64,000 nt of DNA from contig NZ_LT629732.1 in assembly GCF_900104745.1 (NCBI RefSeq), forward strand, positions 3,583,981 through 3,647,980. Reading direction: 5' to 3'. Below, piece by piece: positions 27,790 to 37,180 of this stretch (position 1 is its first letter; every line of letters starts with the position of its first letter). The stretch comes from Actinopolymorpha singaporensis (GTDB lineage: Bacteria > Actinomycetota > Actinomycetes > Propionibacteriales > Actinopolymorphaceae). Under the pieces are notes generated by a model. The model had not been told where the DNA came from. It ran no database searches and was given only the letters and a program-made list of their open reading frames with translations. A program made the position numbers and the translations under genes.

Positions 27790-30700
27790 TCAGGCCACCG
27801 TGTAGTTGACGACGAGGAACAACTCGTCGACGGCGTCCGGTGCCAGCGACCTGAAATCGGTGGCCCCGTCGGCCCTGAGCTTCAGCGTCCACGCCCCGAA
27901 CGGCACCTCGCTGCCGGCCAGGTCCTTCGTGGCTCGGTGCAGTCCCATGTACGTCGGGTCCGGCGCCACTGTCAGCTCGTCGGCGGGCGTCGTTCCCAAC
28001 GGGGACAGCTGCGCCTTGTAGGTCGCGTCGTCCTTCATGTGCGCGACCACTTCGAGCTTGACGGCCTTCTTCGTCGGGAACGCTCGGGTGAAGTACGGCA
28101 GGCGCTCGGCCAGGTCGTCGAGCATCAGTGCCTGGTCGTCGGCGGGGTTCGCCGGGTGCAGGAACCGGTAGAACTTGTCAGGGTACTCACGTCTGAGGTC
28201 GAGCACCCGGAACAGCCCGGTCCGGCTCTCGGCGAGCGCCAGCGCGTCGAGCTTCTTGTTGAACTCCTCGACCGCCTTCGCCCGCAGTGCTCCGCCGCCT
28301 TCGCGTGCGGTGTAGCCGATGTGCAGCACCGCGTCGGAGATCGTGTCGTAGTCGAACTGCGGAAGGTCCGCGTTGAGCTTCAGGTGCCACGAACTCACCG
28401 CGCCCGCGCCCTCGAACGGCAGGTAGCGCTCGTCGCGGAAGTTCAGCTCGAACAGGCCCGCGTCGTTGCGGCCCGTGCTGGTCGCGATCGACTGGATGCC
28501 GGCACGTTCGTCGACGAATCGCGGGTCGGGGGCGGCCGTGTCCCGGAGGTACTTGCCGCCCAGCAGTGTCGAGTCCTTGCGTACCGAGTTGCTGGTCATC
28601 GTCAGGGTGCACGCCACCGTGGTGTACGGCCCGGCCACCGCCGGGATCGACAACCCCACCGACTTGATGCGGCGGAAGTAGTGTCCTGGGTAGTCCATGT
28701 CGAACAGCGCTTCGGGCAGGTCGACGAAGCACTCGCCGTTGCGGCGCAGCTTCATCAGTGCGACCGGATCCAGCGCGCCGATCGAGACGTGTTTGGTGAG
28801 TTCGTACTCGCGCCGGTTCTGCTCCGAGTACGCCGTCTCCAGCCGTTGCAGGTCGTAGGCAAGCTTCTCGCCCGAAAGCAGCCCCTTCCTCAGGCTGTCC
28901 CAGTAGCCGAACCGGATGTAGGTGGAGTCGCTGAGCCCCAGCTCGTAGCGGAAGCAGCGCTCGGCGCGCTTCGCGAGGTCGTACGCGAGCTGGTAGCTCT
29001 GGAAGTACACCGTCGACAGCTGCGCAACCACCCAGTCGTACAGCTCCTTGTTGGTGAACTTGGAGTGCAGGAACTCGTCCTGGGCCTGGGCGTGCTCGAT
29101 CTGCCTGTCGTGGTTGGCGAGCTCCTGCTCGGCGATGAGCCTCCGGATCTCGGCCGCCGCGATCTGCCTCTCACACTCCGCGATCTCCTTCTCCGCCTGC
29201 GACTTCTGGTGCTCCCAGTCCTGCGAGCGCCGGTCGAAGCTGCCGACGGTGGCCGCCATACCGGCGCCCATCGACAGCACGGACGCCACCCCCTTGAGCA
29301 CCTCGGCCGCCTTGCCGGCCGAGTTGGAGATGTTCTTACCGCCGAACTTCAGCTTCACGGTCGGCGAAGCCCCGAAGCCGGCAGCACCCGCGTCGACATC
29401 GGGCACCAGGCTGATCGACGCGCTGAGTGTGTTCAGCACCGTGCCGGCCGTCTCGAGCGTCATCGCCGCGGTTGTCAGGCCGAGCCAGGCCTGCTCACCG
29501 GCGTTCCAGCCGTCGTCGATGAGCTTCTTGAAGTGGTCACGCCGATCCTCGACCACTGCCTTCGCCAGCTCCAGCCCGCTCCTGGTCGCCTCGGCCTCGC
29601 TCACCTGCTGGGTGCGGACGAGCCGCACCTGGTCCAGCATGATCTGCTCCTGACTCGAACGGAGGAGCCCGAGCGCCTCGGCGTCACGCTTCTCCAACGC
29701 GGCGAGCAGGGCGTTGCCCAGGGCCTCGACCTTCGCGCAGGTCTCCTTTGCCCGCTGCACGGTGTACTGGAACCGGTACACCGGCATCGCCGCGTTGACG
29801 TCGGCCAGGACGCTGCCGACGTCGAGCCCGGCCGCGGCCGCCCGCACCAGCGCGGCGGGGTCGATCGGCGGCTCGAACAACGCCAGCGACCGGAAGACGC
29901 CCTGCAGGTTGAGGGAGTTGCGGATCTTGTACATGCGGTCGGCGACCGTGTCCCACAACGTCAGCAGCTGGTCGTTGTGCGGGATGCCGAAGTACAGGAC
30001 GTCCAACCGCGGCAGCTCCGGAGCCTCCTCGCCCAGCCCACCCGTCGACGGCACTGTCGGTGCCAGGTTCTCGACCTGCTTGAGCACGTTGCCGAACGGG
30101 TCGATGCCGTCCTGCTTCAGCTGGTAGAAGGTCTTGATCGGGTTCTCGTTCCGCCGCGGTACGCCGCGGGGCCGCGGGCCGAGGATCGAGTCGGCCAGAA
30201 CGTACAGCTGCGCGGCCTCGTTGATGGTCTCGATCGTGTCCTGCCCGAACAGCTGGTCGCCCCATGCGATGAGCATCTGGAGATACTTGATCAGCACGTT
30301 CTTCTGGTACGCGACCGTGCGCATGCGCGCGATGAGATGCGGGTTGAACGGATGGTCACGCCACTCGTCGACCTGTGCCTTCAGCTCGGCGTCACCCTTG
30401 GCGATCGCCAGCAGCATGTTCTCGATCTTCTGCTTGTAGTAGTCGGCCTTGGTGGTCTCGTAGAACGGCTTGGTGATCCAGAACTTCTGCTGCGGTGTGT
30501 CCGGGTCGGCCGCGGCGGTGTCGGTGCTGGTGGGGTCGAAGATGTAGTGGAACCACTGCAGAGCCTCCTCGAAGCGCTGGTTGCTCGCCAGCTTGTTGGC
30601 GATGAGGAACGGCACGTGGAAGAACAGCTCCCAGTTGTACGGCGAGTATGCGCCCTTGTAGGAGAAGTCGACGTTCTCGACAGGTCTGTCCGCGGCAACG

Positions 30701-33700
30701 TTCGCGTCGTCGGGCACGTAGTCGGCGAAGTTGAACGGCGCCGGGCTGCCCGGGATGCTCGTCGGGTCCACCTGGATGCGGCGGTTGAGCACGCCACCCA
30801 GGCCCCAGATGTTGAGCTCCTTGGTGAAGAGGTCGACGAACGGGTGGTAGTGGACGAAGTACTGGAACGATGACGTCACCCGCTCGTGCCACGCAGCGGA
30901 GAAGTAGCTCCAGTCCTTGCGGTACACGAAGTCGACGAAGTACGTGTGCCGCGGGTCCCAGGTGAAGAAGCTACCCGTGACGGGAAACGCGGCCGCCTGC
31001 GAGTCGATGACCGTGAAGGTGTTGTCAGGAGCGACCTTGCCGAGCAGATGGATCGGGGCGGCGTTCTCGTTCGGCGTGAGCTGGTGCGGCTTTCCGCTCT
31101 CCTCGACCGAGCCGTAGTAGACGTACTGGTTGGCCGTCCTGTGGCTCAGCAGGTTGGCGCGGTACCAGCTCTCCGGACCGGCGATCAGGTGCTCGTAGCC
31201 GCCGGCGGTGCCCGCGGTGACCTGGCGCCCGAGCTTGTCGAACACCTGCGCCCCGATCGGCGCGTAGCTGCCGGTGCTGCCGAACATCCGCACCTGGACG
31301 TACGGCACCAGCCGGGTGCGGAACGAGATGCCGTCGACGCCGGACACGCTGGAGAACGGCACGGTGTGGAAGGAGTCCGACAGAACCTTCGGAGTCCACT
31401 TGCCCTTCTTGAGTTCGCTCCAGAACTGGCGTACCTCCCAGTACTTGTACGGCGCCTGCACTGTCGAGGTGGAGTTCTGTGACGGCGTTGGCACTGAGCT
31501 CGGCGCGATGGCCTTCTCCAGGAGCTGCGGCCACAGCAGGCTCAGCCGGTGGTTGTGCACGGCGGCCACCAGGTGGTTTCCGGTGATGTCGAGCGGAACG
31601 GCCTCCCACGCCGTCCACCGCGCGTTGTTGATCCGCCTGCGGTAGAAGTACTCCGGGCCGGTGCTGCTGCGGGTGCGCCCGAAGACGTGCAGCACGTTCT
31701 CGTCCTGGGAGAGCGGCTCGTCGAACATCGCGCGGATCTCGAGGTTGGCTACCTTGTCCAGTTTCTCGAGGTAGTTTCGGTACGCGTCCTCGGCGGTCTC
31801 CAGGGTGACGTCCTGCTGCATCAGCTCCTGTTCGAGCTCGACGAAGAACGGCGACTTCTCGTCCCGCAACTCCGGCTCGATCCAGTTCTCGGGGTAGAGG
31901 AAGACCTTGCGGTTGGCCTCCCACACCCGGTACCGCTTCATCCACGCCCACTGCTTCCACTTCGGGTCGAGGTCGGTCTTGGCGAGGATGTCCTTCTCCA
32001 GGTTGAGCAGGCAGCGCTGCACGAACAGCTGCGTCGACGACGCCGCCTGCTTGATGCGCGATGTCAGCATCGGAGAGTTCATCTCGACGTCGATGAGGTA
32101 CGCGCTGTAGAGCCCGTTGGCGTCCGCCCAGCCGTGGCCGGCTGCCTGGTCCGGGTGGGTGACGAGGTAGCTGACCATCGCGTCACGCTTCTTCTCCCGG
32201 AAGACGTCCTGCACCGGGCCGATCACCTGCTGCCACTGCGGCAGGTCGTACTTCGCCTTCATCGCCTGCTTGAGGCCCTCGGCGATGAGCGGGGTCGGTT
32301 CCGGCTTCGCCCAGTCCAGCGCCCGGGTCGCCTGCACGCCGAGTTTGCGCAACGCCTGCGCAGCGTCGGTCAGCCGCACGAGATTGTCCGGCCGGCGCAG
32401 CCGGTCCTTGACCACGTCGAAGGCGGCCGAGGTGTCGAGCCAGTGGAACGCGGTCGCGAGCGCGGTGAGATCGGCCGGGTCGACGGCGGTCAACCGGGCG
32501 AGGCCGGCCAGGTCGTCGGCGGACGGGTGAGCGGGATCGAGCACGCCGTCGGCGAACTCCAGTGCGGTCAGGTCGGACACCGGCAGCTTCTTCCGCCACG
32601 CGAGGAAGCGCACCAGTGCGACCCACTTCGCGATCGGCACGGACGTGGTGGTGTCGATCGGCAGATTTCCCGGCTCCGGCCAGCCCAGTCCGGTGGCGTG
32701 GCCGGGCGCGAGCCACCACAGCACGTCGCTCGCCGTCATGCCGAGACGCTCCATCAGCAACGTGTCCTTGTGGAGCAACCGCAGGCCCTTGAACGCCTCG
32801 GGGAAGTCGGCCTCCTTCAACGCGTAGCGGTAGCTTCCGTCGGGCAGGTGCTCGATCAGCCGCGTGTCGGTGAGCGTGCGCAGCAGCGACACCGTGCCGC
32901 TCGGCACGTGCAGTGTGTCGAGCAGGGCAGTGGCGCTGGGTACGTCGACGTCGAGTGCGCCGGCCACCTGCTGATGCACGTAGGCGTCGGTCTGGGTCCG
33001 CAGCAGCATGCCCTCCAGGACCGGAGCGACGTAGGCGAAGCGGGCGTCGACGGCGGTCTGCTTGTCGGCCGGGGAGAGTCCTGCCGGGAGCGGTGCGAGC
33101 TTGGCCTTCGCCGTCGGCAGGTCGAGCAGACCCGCGAACAGCGTGTCGATCAGCGCGTCGTGGGCTGCAGGCGTGCCCACCCACGTGCCGTCGATGAGCG
33201 CCAGGGCCGCGGTCTGGTCGGCATCCTTGCGCAGCGCAGGCGCCAGGCCGATCTTGCTGGTCACGTAGGCCTGCGCCGTCTCCTCGTCCTTGCGGCGCAC
33301 GTCGTCGCTGATGCGCTGCAGACCGTCGCGCAGGACCTGCAGCACGGTCACGATCGCCTTGTCCTCCAGGGCGACACCGGAGTTGGCCGTGAACCGGTGG
33401 GCGAGCAGGTAGTCCAGCTCGACCACCGTGAAGCCGGACGCGCCTACCGTGTCGGCGAGTTCGAGAAATGCCCGCGTGGCCGCGGGGGAGGCGAAGGGAT
33501 CTTGTCCCCACAGCCGCTTCAGCCGCAGGAACCCGTCGACCTTGAGCTCGCAGGCTCCGGCGAGCACGACGATCCGGTGCAGCTTGCTCAGTACCTCGAG
33601 GGTCAGCGGGCTGGTGAGGGCGAGCCCGAGGTCGGCCAGGACGAGCGCCAGGTCCTCCTCGCGGATCCGGAACGCCGCCAGCAGGCCGGGCACGAAGTCG

Positions 33701-36700
33701 GCCACGGTGCCGGTCAGCCCTGCCGGGTCGGCGGGGAACGGCGCGACGGCGTCGACCAGCCGGTTGCGGAACAGGCGGGCGTACAGCGTCTGCACCGGGG
33801 GAGCGCCTTCTAGCCCGTGGTCGAGATCGACGACGGTGTCGATGTTCGCGTAGAAGGAGGCGAGCACGCGCCAGTCCAGCCCGGTCCGGGTGCGCAGCCG
33901 GGTCAGCTGGGACAGGTCGCCCAGCGCGGCGTCGGTGATCTGCTTGTCGATGGTGCCGGGATCCGGGTCGGCGTCGGGCAGCAGGAGATCGAGTTCCCAC
34001 ATGGTCAGGTCCGGGATCTGTCGCCACAACCGCAGGAACCGGTGCGCCCGGTCGAGCACCGCCTGCGTGAGGTTGGTGACGGTGAACGTCGACAGATCGC
34101 AGGAATTGGTGTTGGTGTCGGTGGTCTCGATGCCGAGGCTGCGCTCGGGATTGACGTAGCGGGTGTCGATCAGCTGCAGCAGTTCGGTGTAGCTGATCGC
34201 CGCGCGGTTGAGCAGCACGGGCACGTGGCTGAGCACGTCGATCCAGCCGCCGGTCAGGTTGGCCGTGGTGTCGGCCGGGTTGTCGGGACTGGGAACGTCG
34301 TTGCCCGTCTCGGCGAGACCCCAGTAGTCCCACGACTGCTTGCCGGTGAGGGTGCCCGTGAGGATCCTCTGCTCGATCCCGGTGAGGCCGAGCCAGGCCG
34401 CGTCGATCTGCCGGTCGGTCGGTGAGAGGGTCACGTCGTCGCTCGCGCGCTGCTGGAACAGCTCGAAGAACCGCGGCTGCGGAACACCGAGCCGGTCGAG
34501 GTAGGTGCGGCTCTGCAGATGCCACAGGTCGAACGGCAGATCCAGCGGGAAGACCTGCGTTCGCAGCAGGTCGTAGGCGCTGTCGTTCGTGTACTCGGGA
34601 TTGGCTCGCAGCTCGGCCGCGGACAGGAACGTCTGCCTGGTCCGGCGCAGTGTGAGGTCCGGCCCGGTCCTGGTGATCGTGTACGCCCGCTGGCCGTCGC
34701 GTACGACCCAGGCGCCACGGCTGTCCGGCGCGTACACGCGCGCGTTGTCGTCGATCGGGATGGACGCGGCCCGCAGGCCGGTCAGTACCGAGGGCCTGAT
34801 GGGGCCTTCGAGCAGGTCGGGCTCGAGCGCGGCGTTCAGCACGATCTGCGCGGGCGGGGCGATCGCGTCCTCGAGCACCTCGTTGACCAGGTCGATGTAG
34901 GGCAGCGGAGTCGTGGTGTTCTCGCAGCTCAGCTCGATCTCGCCGAGGTCGGGGCGGCGTTCGAGCAGGACGTCCTGAATCGTCTTACCGGCATGGATGC
35001 CGGTGCCCTGAGTGCCGCGGGCGCCGAGGAAGCGCATCGCATCGACGAAGTACGCCGCCGGGCTGTAGACCGAGCGGCAGTCCGCGCATTCGCAGTAGTC
35101 CAGCGTTCCGAAGAGCGTGCGCAGGCTGGGCAGAGCCTCGACCTTGGCCTTGTCGAGTGAGGGCAGGACGAAGTTCGGCACGCCGAACGGCTGCAGGCCG
35201 ATCACGTTCGCGTTCAGGTCGGCGAACATCGCCAGGCTCAGGGCGTACGCGTTCTCGGCCTTGCGGTACAGCTGCTTGGCCTCGAGGCTGTTGATGCTGC
35301 TGCCCTTGAGCGCGGTGAGCAGCTGGCCCTGACCGAGGAAGTAGATGTCCTGCGCGGAGTCCAGGTTGTTGTGCATCAGGGCGGTGACCGACTCGAACTT
35401 CGGAGTCAGCTTGAACAACCGCTGCACGGGCTGCAGGCTCGCCACCATGGCGTCGGGATCGGCGATGTCCGCGGTCGACTCGGGGTGCTCGGTCAGGTAG
35501 TGGTCGATGCGGAACCGGTCGAGCTGGAACCCGGGGTTGGCGTCCAGAAACGTGACGATGTCGGACTTCGACCCGATCGGAGGCGCCTCCGATCGCTGCA
35601 GCTTGGCGCTGAAGGCTGTCGTGGCGTAGGCGCGCTCGAACTGCTGGGACAGGATCGTGCTGAACGTCGCCGCTTGCTCCTCCGGGGTGTTGCCGTCGAC
35701 GTTCGCCGGCGTGCCGACGACCGTGCCGTCGGCACGGGGTGTCGTCAGGAACGTCTGCCAGGCGGCCTCGTCCAGCCTCGCGAAGTCCCGCGGGCCGCTC
35801 ACCTCGCCGGAGTCCAGCATCTTGACCATCGCGTCGACCAGCGGGACGTGGTTGCGGGTGAGTGCGCCCACCCGGAAGGTCTGCCTGACCCGCTTGGCGA
35901 CGTCGGGCGCAAGCACCTGGTTCTCCTCGATCTCCTTCCAGAACGTGTCGAGGGGACCCGAGTGGGCGGCGAAGGCACTGAGGAACTCTGTGCGCTGCCG
36001 CGGATCGATCTCCGGCGTCAGCGTCAGCATCTGCCCGACGGTTCCCTTGCCGCCGCCCAGGGTGACGTCGGCGGTGTAGACGACCCGAAGGCCCTCCAGC
36101 GCGCCGAGGACGCCGTCGATCGCGGGCGCCAGGCGCGCAGGAACGTAGTTGAGTTCGATCGCTCCGGTCAGCAGGGACTTCTGGATGTCCGTGGTGAGAG
36201 CAGCTATGCCGCGTACGAGCTTCTCCTCGAGCAGCGCTCGCCGGTCGGGGTGTTGCATGTCGGGCAGCAGGGCGTCGTAGAAGATCGACGGCTGTCCCTG
36301 ACGCAGGAAGGCGAAGAACGCCTCGGCCGGGATGTCCGCGCGGTTCTGGCCCGCCTGCTCGTGCGCGACCTTCGCGGCAAGCCGGTAGCAGGCCGACCAC
36401 ACCGCGATGGTGAGCCGGGCGGTGCCGGTCTCGGTGGCGAGGAAGGAGACGTCCTGGAAGTCGTCGTCCTCGCGCAGGTCGGTGGGAGGCACGTCGTCGA
36501 GCAGCGGGAGCAGGTCGGTGTTCAGCGCCTCCCACTCCGAGGGCCCGACGTAGGCCCTGCCCTGCAGGGTGACGTCGAGCCGCAGATCCTCGGGCGCGTC
36601 GAAGGAGATGCCCGACGTGTGCCGCAGCGCGCCGTCGACCCCGAACACCTTGACGACGACGTCGGCCCAGCCCTTGTCGGCCTTCGCGAACTGGTCCTGG

Positions 36701-37176
36701 GTGTAGAAGATCTCGTACTGCCCGTCGCGCAGCCTCGCCGAGCCGAGCTTCTGCTCGTTGCGCAGGTCGCGGTCGAAAGCCGTGACCGTGCCCTCGCGCA
36801 GGAGGTCGCCGAACTCGTCGCGCACCGTTCCGTACACCCGTCGTCGGCCGTCGGTCGGCTCCGGCTCCACCGGGCCCGGCGACGGCGTGACGTCCACCTG
36901 CAGATCGATGCGGACCTCGCTGTTCTCGATCGCCACGGACTGACTCCGTCCGAGCAGTCGATCGTCGAGCAGCACCTCGACGTAGACCAGCGGCAGCAGG
37001 TCCCTCTCGTGGGCGAACTTCGTCGCGTAGACACCCCTCGCGTTGGTGGTCGCCTCGGCGACCGCGCGGTCGGGCTGCTCCGGCAGGGCGGCGAAGGTGC
37101 GCACCAGGGCGCGGGGCAGGGATTGGCCCTGTGCGTCCGTGATCCGGCCGCGAACCGGAATGCTGAGGAGTGGCAT
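27790..37176 (-). CDS. Tc toxin subunit A (TcA, TcdA-like pore/translocation subunit)
   Basis: A 3128-residue protein, the pentameric pore of ABC/Tc toxins, which binds target cells and injects the payload carried by TcB-TcC. N terminus: two transthyretin-like beta-sandwich repeats (about 8-95 and 112-206). Residues about 694-790 match the Salmonella virulence-plasmid VRP1 motif (YCECADCRSVYSPAAY; PYIDLVNEVLE). About 1829-1872 match the neuraminidase-like block (YFYRRRINNARWTAWE). The pore helix region is about 2560-2740, with coiled coil at 2662-2699 and the very conserved KFTNKELYDWVVAQL and YFQSYQLAYDLAKRAER. The C-terminal 300 residues are the TcB-binding domain. ATG 37176 has AAAGGTGAT upstream and lies 4 bp behind the TcB-TcC stop. 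No signal peptide. Confidence 0.95.
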   Translation of the reverse strand: MPLLSIPVRGRITDAQGQSLPRALVRTFAALPEQPDRAVAEATTNARGVYATKFAHERDLLPLVYVEVLLDDRLLGRSQSVAIENSEVRIDLQVDVTPSPGPVEPEPTDGRRRVYGTVRDEFGDLLREGTVTAFDRDLRNEQKLGSARLRDGQYEIFYTQDQFAKADKGWADVVVKVFGVDGALRHTSGISFDAPEDLRLDVTLQGRAYVGPSEWEALNTDLLPLLDDVPPTDLREDDDFQDVSFLATETGTARLTIAVWSACYRLAAKVAHEQAGQNRADIPAEAFFAFLRQGQPSIFYDALLPDMQHPDRRALLEEKLVRGIAALTTDIQKSLLTGAIELNYVPARLAPAIDGVLGALEGLRVVYTADVTLGGGKGTVGQMLTLTPEIDPRQRTEFLSAFAAHSGPLDTFWKEIEENQVLAPDVAKRVRQTFRVGALTRNHVPLVDAMVKMLDSGEVSGPRDFARLDEAAWQTFLTTPRADGTVVGTPANVDGNTPEEQAATFSTILSQQFERAYATTAFSAKLQRSEAPPIGSKSDIVTFLDANPGFQLDRFRIDHYLTEHPESTADIADPDAMVASLQPVQRLFKLTPKFESVTALMHNNLDSAQDIYFLGQGQLLTALKGSSINSLEAKQLYRKAENAYALSLAMFADLNANVIGLQPFGVPNFVLPSLDKAKVEALPSLRTLFGTLDYCECADCRSVYSPAAYFVDAMRFLGARGTQGTGIHAGKTIQDVLLERRPDLGEIELSCENTTTPLPYIDLVNEVLEDAIAPPAQIVLNAALEPDLLEGPIRPSVLTGLRAASIPIDDNARVYAPDSRGAWVVRDGQRAYTITRTGPDLTLRRTRQTFLSAAELRANPEYTNDSAYDLLRTQVFPLDLPFDLWHLQSRTYLDRLGVPQPRFFELFQQRASDDVTLSPTDRQIDAAWLGLTGIEQRILTGTLTGKQSWDYWGLAETGNDVPSPDNPADTTANLTGGWIDVLSHVPVLLNRAAISYTELLQLIDTRYVNPERSLGIETTDTNTNSCDLSTFTVTNLTQAVLDRAHRFLRLWRQIPDLTMWELDLLLPDADPDPGTIDKQITDAALGDLSQLTRLRTRTGLDWRVLASFYANIDTVVDLDHGLEGAPPVQTLYARLFRNRLVDAVAPFPADPAGLTGTVADFVPGLLAAFRIREEDLALVLADLGLALTSPLTLEVLSKLHRIVVLAGACELKVDGFLRLKRLWGQDPFASPAATRAFLELADTVGASGFTVVELDYLLAHRFTANSGVALEDKAIVTVLQVLRDGLQRISDDVRRKDEETAQAYVTSKIGLAPALRKDADQTAALALIDGTWVGTPAAHDALIDTLFAGLLDLPTAKAKLAPLPAGLSPADKQTAVDARFAYVAPVLEGMLLRTQTDAYVHQQVAGALDVDVPSATALLDTLHVPSGTVSLLRTLTDTRLIEHLPDGSYRYALKEADFPEAFKGLRLLHKDTLLMERLGMTASDVLWWLAPGHATGLGWPEPGNLPIDTTTSVPIAKWVALVRFLAWRKKLPVSDLTALEFADGVLDPAHPSADDLAGLARLTAVDPADLTALATAFHWLDTSAAFDVVKDRLRRPDNLVRLTDAAQALRKLGVQATRALDWAKPEPTPLIAEGLKQAMKAKYDLPQWQQVIGPVQDVFREKKRDAMVSYLVTHPDQAAGHGWADANGLYSAYLIDVEMNSPMLTSRIKQAASSTQLFVQRCLLNLEKDILAKTDLDPKWKQWAWMKRYRVWEANRKVFLYPENWIEPELRDEKSPFFVELEQELMQQDVTLETAEDAYRNYLEKLDKVANLEIRAMFDEPLSQDENVLHVFGRTRSSTGPEYFYRRRINNARWTAWEAVPLDITGNHLVAAVHNHRLSLLWPQLLEKAIAPSSVPTPSQNSTSTVQAPYKYWEVRQFWSELKKGKWTPKVLSDSFHTVPFSSVSGVDGISFRTRLVPYVQVRMFGSTGSYAPIGAQVFDKLGRQVTAGTAGGYEHLIAGPESWYRANLLSHRTANQYVYYGSVEESGKPHQLTPNENAAPIHLLGKVAPDNTFTVIDSQAAAFPVTGSFFTWDPRHTYFVDFVYRKDWSYFSAAWHERVTSSFQYFVHYHPFVDLFTKELNIWGLGGVLNRRIQVDPTSIPGSPAPFNFADYVPDDANVAADRPVENVDFSYKGAYSPYNWELFFHVPFLIANKLASNQRFEEALQWFHYIFDPTSTDTAAADPDTPQQKFWITKPFYETTKADYYKQKIENMLLAIAKGDAELKAQVDEWRDHPFNPHLIARMRTVAYQKNVLIKYLQMLIAWGDQLFGQDTIETINEAAQLYVLADSILGPRPRGVPRRNENPIKTFYQLKQDGIDPFGNVLKQVENLAPTVPSTGGLGEEAPELPRLDVLYFGIPHNDQLLTLWDTVADRMYKIRNSLNLQGVFRSLALFEPPIDPAALVRAAAAGLDVGSVLADVNAAMPVYRFQYTVQRAKETCAKVEALGNALLAALEKRDAEALGLLRSSQEQIMLDQVRLVRTQQVSEAEATRSGLELAKAVVEDRRDHFKKLIDDGWNAGEQAWLGLTTAAMTLETAGTVLNTLSASISLVPDVDAGAAGFGASPTVKLKFGGKNISNSAGKAAEVLKGVASVLSMGAGMAATVGSFDRRSQDWEHQKSQAEKEIAECERQIAAAEIRRLIAEQELANHDRQIEHAQAQDEFLHSKFTNKELYDWVVAQLSTVYFQSYQLAYDLAKRAERCFRYELGLSDSTYIRFGYWDSLRKGLLSGEKLAYDLQRLETAYSEQNRREYELTKHVSIGALDPVALMKLRRNGECFVDLPEALFDMDYPGHYFRRIKSVGLSIPAVAGPYTTVACTLTMTSNSVRKDSTLLGGKYLRDTAAPDPRFVDERAGIQSIATSTGRNDAGLFELNFRDERYLPFEGAGAVSSWHLKLNADLPQFDYDTISDAVLHIGYTAREGGGALRAKAVEEFNKKLDALALAESRTGLFRVLDLRREYPDKFYRFLHPANPADDQALMLDDLAERLPYFTRAFPTKKAVKLEVVAHMKDDATYKAQLSPLGTTPADELTVAPDPTYMGLHRATKDLAGSEVPFGAWTLKLRADGATDFRSLAPDAVDELFLVVNYTVA

Positions 37177-37180
37177 CGGA

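Noticed and set aside
27937..30873. Long plus-strand open frame of 978 codons, opposite the TcA gene
   Set aside because: It is antisense to conserved TcA coding sequence, and its composition (Arg/Val/Leu/His-rich, no domain pattern) is that of a GC-rich shadow frame.
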